From contig NW_027480542.1 of NCBI RefSeq assembly GCF_051401765.1, forward strand, positions 1,178,001-1,242,000: DNA of 64,000 bases. The letters run 5' to 3'. How positions within the stretch are numbered: position 1 is the first letter of the stretch; each line of letters begins with the position of its first letter. This stretch comes from Calliopsis andreniformis (taxonomy: Eukaryota > Arthropoda > Insecta > Hymenoptera > Andrenidae). Made by a program: the position numbers and the translations under genes. Under the pieces are notes generated by a model. That model ran no database searches. It was not told the DNA's origin and saw nothing but the letters and a program-made list of their open reading frames with translations. Below are positions 55,408 through 64,000 of the stretch, in pieces.

Positions 55408-57883
55408 CTACCCCCTTGCATTTTCACTATCCTTTACTGCATCGAACCATATCGGGCAGCCATATAGGATCACAGACTCCATGATCAAATAATACAGAAA
55501 CCGGTTTTTCTGTGAGAAACACAAACCGTTTCCCATAATACGTACAAGTGCCGACATTACCCTCACTGCCTTATTTGTGACTCTCTCCACGTGGTTTCTA
55601 AAGCTTCTACCAGGGTCGATGGTTACCCCCAAGTAATTTACCGTGTTCGTAAGTCCCATTTCAAGGTCCAGAATACGAAAGGTCATAGCCGTCGGTATTC
55701 TTTTTTTTATTTCGTGGGATAACCTCGGTTTTTTCTTCGGCAAGCTTTAGGCCGACTTCACTTAACCAATTGTGGACAGCACGTACCTCCTCTTCAAGCA
55801 CTTGGGCGTACCCTCTCCAAAGTACTTCCGGTAACGATGATCCCTATATCGTCAGCATAGCCGATGATTTTACACCCAGGGTGTATTTTCTTTCGTAACA
55901 AAGAGTCATACACCATGATCCACATTAGCGGTCCTATGACGGATCCTTGGGGGACGCCCATGGTCACCTTTCTAGTCACCGGCCCATCGTTGGAGAAGTG
56001 TATAATACTCCTGTCGCTAAAATAACTTTTCAGGATATCACGTAAATATGCCTGGAAGCTCCTTCTCTCGAGTTCTTCCTGAATAGACTGCCACCTAATG
56101 GTGTTGAAAGCATTACGTACATCCAGTGTCACCAAGAAAGCATACTTCTGTTTTATCGCCGCAACTTCAGCAGCCTCTTTAATCACTTCTATTGCTTGCG
56201 TTGTACATCTGCCCTTTCTGAAACCATATTGGTTTTCAGAAAGGCCGTCAGCACCCAGTGCACTCAGAAGTCTCTCCTTCAACACATATTCAAGGAGCTT
56301 TGCACCCGCATCCATAATGCATAAAGGACGATATGCCTCTGGTGTAGCAGGGTCCTTGCCCTCTTTGCGTATGAGTACAACTCTTGTGACTTTCCATTCC
56401 TTAGAGAAAGTACTTTCTTGCAGGCAGCCCTCAAACATTGAGATGAATTTCTCAGGGGAATGGTTTGCAAGTCCTCTCACAACTAAACCAGGCACACCGT
56501 CTATCCTAGGTGCTTTGTTCGGCTGGAGCTTATTTACTGCTACTCTAAGTTCATCCCGTGTGACCGGGGGCCATGTAAAATCAGTGGTCCAGTGAAAGTA
56601 GTCGCTGTTAGTATTAAAGCTAAATCTATTTCTATATACATTATATACATTATGTACCTTAGTCGTTCCAGGACTGCACAGCGGCATTTCTCCAGGTTTT
56701 TCCTCCGCCGGGAAGAGCTTTGCCAGCACTCTAATGGCCATGTTCTTAGACAAGCATGGAGTCGGCAGCCTACCCTTGCAGTATTTTAGAACTGTCTTGT
56801 AGGGTCTTCCCCAAAGGTCACGTTCAATGGTTGCACATAAGTCATCCCAGGTTTTAGATTTCGCTTTCGCGATTTCCTTCTTAAGGGCAGATCTGGCCAA
56901 CTTAAAGTCAGCCGTTCTCATTGTCAAGTCTGAGGCTCCTTTGACTCTGCCTCTCTGCATACTTCTGCGAGGTCGATTTACCTTCTTCCTTAGCCTGGCA
57001 ATGTCACGATTCCACCACTCGTTTGGTGTTCTCCAAGACAGGTGTCTTGATCATTTGGACACAGAGGCGCTACATACCTCTTGGATAGCAAAGATAAATT
57101 GCTCAGCTTGCTGTACAGACATATGGTGTCCTCCCATATTAGCGGTAAGGGCATCAAAGGTGGCCTTCATAATATCGATGTCAAGAGTCTTGAGGTTCCA
57201 TACATTGGGGAACTCGGGTGTTACTGCTGGCACTTTACTCGACAGGGTGTGCAAAAGGTACCTATGATCTGATGCCGTAAATACATCAAGTACCTCGGAC
57301 CTAGTCACCTTTATGAGCTTATTTGCATCTGAAGCGGCAAAATCAATCTTTGATCTCCTTCCACCTTTCTCAAAGGTATAACCACTTTGAGAGACAATTG
57401 GTGACATATTTATCCGCCACAGCAGTTCTGTCAGCATCGTTCCTCATGCATCCAGCCTATCCGAGCCCCAGGCAGGAGATTTCGCGTTGAAATCGCCGGC
57501 CAGAAACGCACCGCCAAAACGCGACCTCCTGCTGGCTGCCTCCTCGACTACCTCCAAAACTCTCGCAGCATAGGCACCACTGCTTAAATTCGGCGAAATA
57601 TATGCGCTCAGGATCGGCAGACTCTGAACGCATACACCTGCATAATCCTGGCCATGGAAGAACTGATCGTGGTTTCCATGGTCCCATTTCGACCAGTGAC
57701 CCAAATAGCCGCCGTGTTTCTGTCGCTTACTATCCAGGGGCCCGGGTTGTATAGTGCTTCCGCAACTAATACAACATCCACTCGCATATCCACTGCAGTC
57801 TGGATCAACAGATCCTGGGTTATCCTGCAGTGATTTACGTTGCACTGCAGAATTTTTAGCGTCTCGAAGACGACTTTCGACAC
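55408..57883 (-). pseudogene. E ORF2: endonuclease and reverse transcriptase, C-terminus deleted
   Basis: Starts at 57883 (KILQCNVNHCRITQDLLIQ), with AEALYNPGPW, SAYISPNLSSG, AGDFNAKSPAWGS and TASDHRYLL. RT: PNKAPRIDGVPGLVVRG, AYRPLCIMDAGAKLLEYVL, NQYGFRKGRCTTQAIE, TLDVRNAFNTIRW, GVPQGSVIGPLMWIMVYD, YADD, NYLGVTIDPGRSF and LYGCPIWFDA. Sequence then jumps into the 3' tail at about 55405, so the last ~250 residues and the knuckle are missing. Frameshifts near 57640, 57440, 57030 and 55790. It overlaps the end of ORF1 by about 28 bp. Dead copy. Confidence 0.87.
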
Positions 57884-59951
57884 GCAAGCTGGTTCTTCAC
57901 CTGCTCCTTATATTGCGGGCACGATAGTGACCCTGCTACATGACCACACTTGGTCTCATGCACTCCTTTACGGAGACAAAGAATACATCTAGGCATAGAT
58001 GTGCACGTAGCTATGCCATGGTCTTCATTGCCGCACTTTCTGCAGATCTCTCTGCCTTTAATCTGGGCCTTACAATTGTATGACACATGGCCAAAGTCAT
58101 GACACCGAAAACACCGTACCAGTTGGGACACCATCCTAATTTTACAGATGGTGTATCCGATCCTTACTTTGTCTCCGTCCCTAATAGATTTTGCGGCTTT
58201 CGTGGGTATCTCTACTATCGCCAGTCAGGTGCCGGAAAAGGTCTCCCTAACGGCCTTTATATTAATAACAGTCACATCCGGTATTCTGTAACAGTCGGCC
58301 AAATCCTTTACTATCTCCTCTCTCGTGGAGATAGGGTCCAGATCTCTAATCTCCATCGTAGTCTTGGGCTGGAGCGCTTTTACATTTTGTGGTTCACCCA
58401 CGGCAGAACACACCACATTTCGGATTTGCTCCTCATCGACTTTTGGGGTTATTTCTATAACCAGATCCCCAGCGCGAGACTTCCGCTCCGTCTTGATGCC
58501 CTCCAGCTTCTCCTTTGACCCGCTGGCGATCTGCCTAAAAAGATCTGCATAGGTCCTTCCCTCCGGGACTCTTACCAGGACCGCATCGGGTCTCCTGTTT
58601 CTCTGAGGCTTTCTATCCTTTATCGGGGCAGATTCCGCCTTTTGCCGGTCATTTGGGCCAGATTGTTCTGTGTCAGACCTTGAAGGCACATTCTTCGTGG
58701 GTTTCATGTGGTTATTCTTTTTCCTCCTGCTGACCGTCTTCCACATCTCAGTTTCAGACGGGACACCGCTGTTGGCCGTACTCTCGGTCATTTCATCTTT
58801 TTTTTGGTCGGGTTTGTTGGTGGTGGGGAGTATTTCTCCTGATTCACCCTCAACATCTTTGCCGTAGTCACGCGAAAGACCCCTCTTCCTTTTTCCGGGA
58901 AGTTCTTCAGTAGGGGATCGTTCTTTCCTTTTCACGTCGCCTCTTTCCAACAAGGTTTTTGGCTCCTTCCTCTTCGGGGTATATCTCTTCATAGCCTCGA
59001 TGTAATCTCCTGAGGTCTGTGTGCTTCGCGTTATTACATCCCACAGAATCCGCGGCCCGCTCAGTTTCGGGGGCATCTGTCCCATGCCTGGTGGAGTAAC
59101 CTGAGAGGATGGCTCCTTTGTTGATTTTTTGTTTGTCCCTCCCGGTGTACTGCTAGTTTTGCTGGATCTCTTCTTTTCTCCGACTTCCAGTTCCCTGGCT
59201 GCCCTTAGGTTGTTCAAGATATTTGTCAGGCCACCCAGAAGGGCCGTCTGATTCCTAACTTTTTGTTGTATGTCCTTTCGAACGTTCTTACTAGCAACGC
59301 AAAACTCTTCAACAGCCGCAGCACATTTCCTAGTGGCAGTTAGCGACACAATGGCCCTCTCGATGCCTTCAAGGATGAAATCCGCATCACCCTCTGACTC
59401 ACTTGCTGTTGAATTGCCTGCCAACGATGCCGGAAACTGGGCGTTTGCTTTGTCGCCCGTAGGTAGTTTCCTCTCTTTCTTCTGAAGCACGATTGGGTAT
59501 GCCGGAACTTGCGGCGTCTTACCAGCTCCTCCCATCGGCGTATGGAAAACCTCGCTGTCGGTGTCTTTCTCTCCGTCGTTATCGCTGGGCTCTGTCATTC
59601 CTTCAGCCTCCAGAGTATACAATTTCTTTCTGATTTTACTTGCCAGTGGTGGTGAATGCTTCAGGGATTGACTAGGGGAGAACACTTTTTGGTATTCACC
59701 TCTTTCTTCTTGGGCGCCTACATTTCCTCCAGTTGTGATACCCGGGGGAACACGACCTTTTTCTGTTCTTATCGGCTGTAGCTCATTTTTTTGACAGCGT
59801 CCCGCCTGTTCAAACAGCTGTCGTCGGCTTGCATACTGTCGCCCGTGACACCGACTTCACGGACGCCCTGGCAATCCCCAGGCAGCGACATGTCTCCGAG
59901 GCTACCTTCATCTCCCATCTTCATGGCGGGTGTCTTGCCGGTGACACCCAA
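57856..59951 (-). pseudogene. E ORF1 (gag with CCHC knuckles)
   Basis: Starts at an ATG at 59951 (MGVTGKTPAMKMGDEGSLGD). After a frame change near 59770 it is open for 486 codons from 59685. It includes a helical segment (KVRNQTALLGGLTNILNNL), a basic middle, RNRRPDAVLVRVPEGRTYADL, and MEIRDLDPISTREEIV; after another shift it ends with CFRCHDFGHVSYNC, CRKCGNEDHGIATC and CILCLRKGVHETKCGH. The layout matches D ORF1, but identity is much lower than in the 5' UTR. Confidence 0.83.
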
Positions 59952-60525
59952 ACCGAAAGGTTGGGGGGAGCCCCCACTTTATGTGTGTGAGTGTGTGTGT
60001 ATGTGTGTGAGTATGTGCATTGTTCCCTTAAACTGGGGACCCTCAGCCACAGGCGGCTGGGGGCCACCCAGGCGGGGATCAATGTGTGTATGTAATGTGT
60101 ATGTGTGTGTGCAGCGCGCGAGTGAGATAGTGTGAGTGTAGTGCATATGATGTATTAGTGTGTGTGTGTGTGTGTGCGCGCGTGTATGTGGTAGCAGGCT
60201 CGTGACCGGGCTCATTAACGCCACCCCGGTCATGCAGCCTTCGGCACCCGCTAAGGACCTTGGCTTTAGGCGCTTACGCCTCACCCCGTTCGCTTTCTGT
60301 TGCAGGTACCACCGACCAGAGGACCAGGACCAGGATCCAGCGGACCCAGGACCAGGGCCAGGACCCGAAGGACCCAGCCCGGGACCAGGACCCAAAGGAT
60401 CCAGGACCAGGACCACCAGCCGGATGACCCACAACAGAAACCCAGGGACCACCACGAGGAGGTGGAGTGAGAGGATTTGGACCAGTTGGGCTGCCAACTT
60501 CACCGAAGTTCTCCGCACCAGGTAA
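59952..60525 (-). other. E 5' UTR with TG repeats and GGACCA repeats
   Basis: Near-identical to 39370-39918 of D. Contains TG/CA microsatellites (59983-60020, 60155-60180) and AGGACC-type repeats (60315-60415). On + there is an acceptor-like CTGTTGCAG near 60306 and donors CAGGTAAGT near 60522 and 60534, an exon-like 215-nt interval on the antisense strand. Confidence 0.65.
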
Positions 60526-60768
60526 GTGTCACAGGTAAGTACCCATAGGAACACACCCTCGAAGCTCCATCGACCAGCAGAGACCAGATAGATACCAGCC
60601 GTGGGCGGCTCACCCCCAGGCTCACCGGGCGGAGTGCACTCTATACGAGTCCAGTCCCGCTGCCTCCCTTTCCTTCTTTCTTTGCCGTCTTGCTCTCCTC
60701 TTCTGCGTGGCGGTCAGTCCTCCGGTTGCTGGTGCGGCCGTAGGTGGCCGCGGGGGTGCCGCAGGTGG
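60526..60768 (-). other. Junction zone between E and R
   Basis: No gene seen. The exact end of E and the 3' limit of R cannot be placed. No poly(A) or telomeric motif occurs here. Confidence 0.35.
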
Positions 60769-62103
60769 TCACGCGAGTGCTGCAGCTAGCGCGGGGCGCG
60801 GTGAGTCGCTCGGTGCGCGCGCAGCACGCGCCCGCGCGGTAGCGACGTAGCTCGCCGGACCGCGCGCGGCGGACGGAAGTGGAGGTGGAGGTGGCGCGCT
60901 CAGGCGTGCCGCGAGCCGCTCCTCCATCTCGCCGCAGAGGCGGCGTATCAGGCCCTCGACTCCGGCGAGGGGGTCCTGATGAGGCGGGTCGTGTGGTGGT
61001 CCCGCTAACCCGCGGGTGACGGGCCGCTGCCTCTGAACCTTCGGCGATGGCGGCGCCGGAGGTGTTGGAGGCGTTGGTGGCCGCGGCGGTGGTGGAGGTG
61101 GTGCCGCCGGAGGGGTTTTCACCCTCGGCGGAGACGCGCGGCGAGCTGGGGATGTGCGGCCCATGAGGCGGGCCTCCAGCTCGACGACGCGCGTGCTTAG
61201 CTGCGCCACCACGTGCTCCAGCTCGGCCTCACGGTCGGAGACCTCAGCGCGCTTCGCCTGCTCGACGGCTGCCTGGCGGATGGTTAACGCAGCCACGCGC
61301 AGCTGGCGCACCATCGAGCCCTTGATGTTGTTGGAACATCTGGCCACCTTCAATATCGTCTCGGAGCCCTCGAAGATGCGGGCACCGAGGTCCGTGAATG
61401 GAGCGTGCCGCATCTGCTCCGCGAGATCGTCTTCGCGGGTGGGCACGCAGGACTTCGATATTGGCGGAGCCATGACCGTGGGGTCTTTCGCCTCAGCCTC
61501 CTCCCTTAGTTGACGTTCCTGCAGCGTCAGCTGGATAAGCTAACGCTTCGCCTCGGCTAGACCGACGTAGTCCCCGGTGGTCGGGGGACGACCGTGCTTT
61601 TTCCCTTCTGGTCGTGGGGCACGGGTCAGCCGGACGGACCGGATGGAACCCGCCGAGCTGGCGGAGTCCCACCCGTCGTCGTCCGTAATTCCTACGGACG
61701 AGGACCGCCACGTAGACTTTTTGCGGCTGCGGCCGGAACTCGGTCCCGCTAGCCGCTCTCAGTGCACCACAGGTCGCGCGAGGATCACCTCACTTACCAC
61801 CCTGGGTGCGCCAGATGTCGAAGCAGACGCCGGGACAGACGATGTGCCTGCCCCGGACGCCTCTTCACCAGTAGTAGAGCTGAACGCTGTGGCCTGGTGG
61901 TCTACCACAGCGTTCTCCCGGTCGATGGATGACGACGCGGGGGAGCCCGGTCGGCCACTCCCATCGGCGTCGGTACTGGGGGATCCGACGCCCCCTGCAC
62001 CGTAAACGTTAATACCTTTCGTTGTCATCTCGCATGTCCGATACCCCATTGCGGGTGGGCCCGTACCCGAAACGCCCGTCTTACTTGCCAGAGTCGTCGT
62101 CAA
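60769..62103 (-). pseudogene. R: R1-type ORF1 (gag) fragment
   Basis: Starts at an ATG at 62103 (MTTTLASKTGVSGTGPPAMG), with frames changing near 61760 and 61490. The third piece (61473-60769) has SETILKVARCSNNIKGSM, a heptad-like stretch with SDREAELEHVVAQLSTRVVE, a proline run, and a second helical part with LIRRLCGEMEERLAARL. The helical core resembles F ORF1. GC-rich, as F is. No ORF2 follows, so it is only the 5' part of an element. Its start codon lies almost at the junction with H. Confidence 0.65.
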
Positions 62104-62460
62104 TGTTCCATCCCGTTGTATCCCGTTTAGTTTCGTCTTGTTAATCTATTGTCCCGTTCTACTATTAAATCTACGTTCCCGTCCTCCTAATTTTACGCGT
62201 CCTTTCTTCCCTTTTCCTTCCCTGTTCCTTTCCAGTTCCTTCCTGCCCACCGGGTGTCCCTTTCCTTTGGCTCTCGTCCTTGTCCCATTCCTATTCCTAG
62301 TCCTGTATTCCCTTCCTTCCGTCTGTCTCCTTCCACTCCTCTCGTTTCCCCAGTCTGCCCTTGCCTCCTCTTTCTCCAGCTGGCTGAAAACATTGAACTC
62401 ATATCAACACTCTATTTCTTTAGTCCCTGCCTTTGCTTGTACCCCTTGACTATGTGGTAA

Positions 62461-62580
62461 CGGGGGCCCCGACCTCGCCCCCACCCGTGAGTCCCCCCAG
62501 GATCGCGAGATCCTATCATCCCGAAGGATGATCTGAACTTAATGAAAGCCTCATCGGTCACCGCCCAGTCGGACTCTCCG
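62461..62580 (-). promoter_or_regulatory. 3'-UTR double-hairpin module, H distal copy
   Basis: Stem 1 at 62499-62514, stem 2 at 62515-62532 with the sense C(UUCG)G loop, nearly identical to the copy at 4697-4817. Confidence 0.75.
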
Positions 62581-62937
62581 TTGTGAATCTTACCCTTTGA
62601 GACTGGTCCGGATATCTCCACGGACCAGCCCCGTGTTCCCCTCGTTTCCTTCTGTCGGTTTCCCGCCTAGCCTTCGTCCCCTTCCTGCGCCCTTCCTCGT
62701 TCTCTCCATCTGGAACATAACTTCCCCTCTTCCCCGTTATTTTTCGTTTCTATTCTCTTATCCTCTTAACCTCCTGCAAGTTCAAACAATCGATTAGATG
62801 TGTCGTTTGTGTACAATGTTACATTGGAAAGCCCTTCTCCCTTGTACGCTCTGTGTTCCCTCATTATCGTGCTACGCTTGTATATATATTATTTGGAAGT
62901 CTATATATATATATATGTATGTATTGTTATTGTTATC

Positions 62938-62969
<32 letters not shown>

Positions 62970-63309
62970 TATTTTTTTTTTCATGTTTATGTTCTCGCAT
63001 AATGTACTTCATACTTAACACTTTCCTCCAACCTCCTCTCCTTTATTTACAAAAACCCCTCTCTCTCTTTTTACATTTACATTTACATTTATTGAGACTC
63101 CTCTCTTCCTCTCCTCCATTTCTCCTCCTTGTCCTCTTTTGTTCTCCCTCTTCTGTCCTGCTTTTCCTCATCTCTCCTGCTTCTCTTGACCATTCTGGTG
63201 CTGTCCTCCTGGCTGTCTCTCCTCAACCCGCTCTTCCGCTTCCTCGTTCGCTGCAAACAGTTCAAATGATTATTTCCTCTGTTTCTCTCGCTTTTATGAC
63301 CATTGCGAT

Positions 63310-63440
63310 GAGGGCCCCGACCTCGCCCTCATCCGTGATTCTCCCCAGGATCCAATTGATCCTATCATCCCCGAGGATGGTCTAAACCTAGTGAAAGCCT
63401 CCATCCTTCGATCGAGGCCACCACTTAGCTGGACTCTCCG
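63310..63440 (-). promoter_or_regulatory. 3'-UTR double-hairpin module, H proximal copy
   Basis: Stem 1 at 63347-63363 with a 5-nt loop. Stem 2 at 63364-63381 has one G-T wobble pair. It ends in GGACTCTCCG just before the truncation point. Confidence 0.72.
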
Positions 63441-63446
63441 TTTAAG

Positions 63447-63528
63447 CCAGACCTAACCAAATTGTACATAGTTTAAAAGAAAAAAATTTTTAGGTCTGTA
63501 ATTTTTAAACTATGTACAATTTGGTTAG
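63447..63528. repeat. Telomeric motif within a perfect 26-bp inverted repeat
   Basis: CCAGACCTAACC at 63447-63458 runs into the left arm 63453-63478. The right arm is 63503-63528 (TTTTAAACTATGTACAATTT core), and the 24-nt loop contains TAGGTCTG, the G-strand form of the motif. So both strands of the telomeric motif occur in one foldback. Confidence 0.85.
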
Positions 63529-63693
63529 TAGATATAAACACAAAACACAATGTCAGTTAGTAAATAAATAAGGTAAGTACGTAAAACAAGAACGACGGAC
63601 ATAACATTTAGTAAATAAGTAAAAACATTTAATAAGTAAATAAATAAAAAACAATAAGTAGGTAAGTAAAATACTATATACAACTTTTGAGTA
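63529..63693. other. AT-rich spacer
   Basis: Low-complexity AGTAAATAA-type sequence between the inverted repeat and the LTR. No gene seen. Confidence 0.5.
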
Positions 63694-64000
63694 TGTTGGA
63701 ATCGCTTAAAATAAGAGATCCAACGGAGGTCCGGATAAGGTGAGATTGAGGGTACACGAAAGAAACGAAGACACAAGTTTTAATCTTTGTCGGCCCTGAA
63801 AAGGGCTTTTAAACGCCGTTTATTAAAGAATCTGTTTCTGGGGGCTGGGTGCTGGCTCCGGTCCTGGTCGGCTCGGGTGGTCGTCGGTGGATCGGAGGGC
63901 CCTGGCTGGTGGTAGCGACGCCTTTACTCCCCTTAGCGACGTTGGCGTCTGAAAAAGAGAGATAGCGGCGGAACCGCGGCGGTAAGCGAGAGTGGAAGTC
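63694..64000 (-). mobile_element. LTR, family LTR-B, copy 3 (cut by window edge)
   Basis: Begins TGTTGGAATCGC and is close to the first 307 bp of copy 2; minus AATAAA at 63819-63824. Preceding bases are GAGTA. Whether it is solo or the end of a full element cannot be seen. Confidence 0.85.

Larger units (their letters stand above)
55304..60525 (-). mobile_element. E: R1-clade non-LTR retrotransposon, internally deleted
   Basis: A poly(A) tail (T-rich 55304-55332), a terminal stem-loop like F, an ORF2 lacking its C-terminal quarter, ORF1 with CCHC knuckles and a 5' UTR near-identical to D. The 5' limit is uncertain; similarity to D ends at 60479 and E probably runs somewhat further. Confidence 0.8.
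62104..63446 (-). mobile_element. H: 3'-UTR piece of an A-type (LOA-like) element
   Basis: From about 62140 on, it matches 4370-5660 of A1 in order, including both hairpin modules 845 bp apart. The GC-rich terminal 1.3 kb seen in A1 and A2 is missing, so it is cut on both sides. The 5' truncation abuts telomeric sequence. It contains an ATT microsatellite at about 62932-62963. Confidence 0.8.

Noticed and set aside
60600..62103. R as the 5' part of F or E
   Set aside because: It is not contiguous with an ORF2 and its gag differs from both; only the helical core resembles F.

Overview
The window looks like repeat-only insect DNA, most likely hymenopteran. No host protein gene, tRNA or rRNA could be recognised. 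Nearly every coding stretch belongs to a non-LTR retrotransposon. At least ten such elements or fragments lie head to tail on the minus strand, so all their 3' ends point to the left edge. Two lineages are present: R1-clade elements (called B, C1, C2, D, E, F, F2 and R here), with an APE-type endonuclease, RT and a C-terminal CCHC-like knuckle, and a LOA-like lineage (A1, A2, H) that also carries RNase H. Short pieces of an 11-bp repeat, CCCAGACCTAA on + (TTAGGTCTGGG on -), sit at six element junctions. From memory, TTAGG-derived telomere motifs of this length have been reported in some Hymenoptera. I therefore read the window as a subtelomeric or telomeric retrotransposon array with the C-rich strand on +, so the chromosome end would lie to the left. 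Layout from left to right: B (5'-truncated R1, 1-1257); telomeric motif; A1 (1273 to about 17482, a very long LOA-like element broken by a palindromic element, a solo LTR and a TIR element); telomeric motif; A2 (17506-25329, 5'-truncated, holding two solo LTRs); F (25331-31223, GC-rich R1 element with poly(A)); telomeric motif; F2 (3' scrap of an F-like element); D (31506-39918, R1, with a solo LTR in its 3' part); C1 (about 39919-48340, R1, ORF2 interrupted only by a solo LTR); C2 (about 48341-55284, 5'-truncated sister of C1); telomeric motif; E (55304 to about 60525, R1, internally deleted); R (5' gag fragment of another R1 element); H (5'-truncated 3'-UTR piece of an A-type element); telomeric motif inside a hairpin; start of another LTR. 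The elements appear to form a layered system. Most are joined 3' end to 5' end, and A1, A2, D and E all end at the same phase of the telomeric unit (TTA^GGTCT). Such phase locking is expected of telomere-targeted retrotransposition of the TRAS/SART kind known from Bombyx. The 3' UTRs carry conserved RNA hairpins that could be reverse transcriptase recognition signals: a duplicated double hairpin in A, A2 and H, and a terminal stem-loop before poly(A) in F, F2 and E. Solo LTRs of three families and two palindromic or TIR elements inserted later, most with clear target-site duplications. Most ORFs are broken by stops and frameshifts, but C1 ORF2 appears open apart from its LTR insertion, so part of the array is young. 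All functional statements rest on motifs read by eye. No alignments, folding or searches were run.
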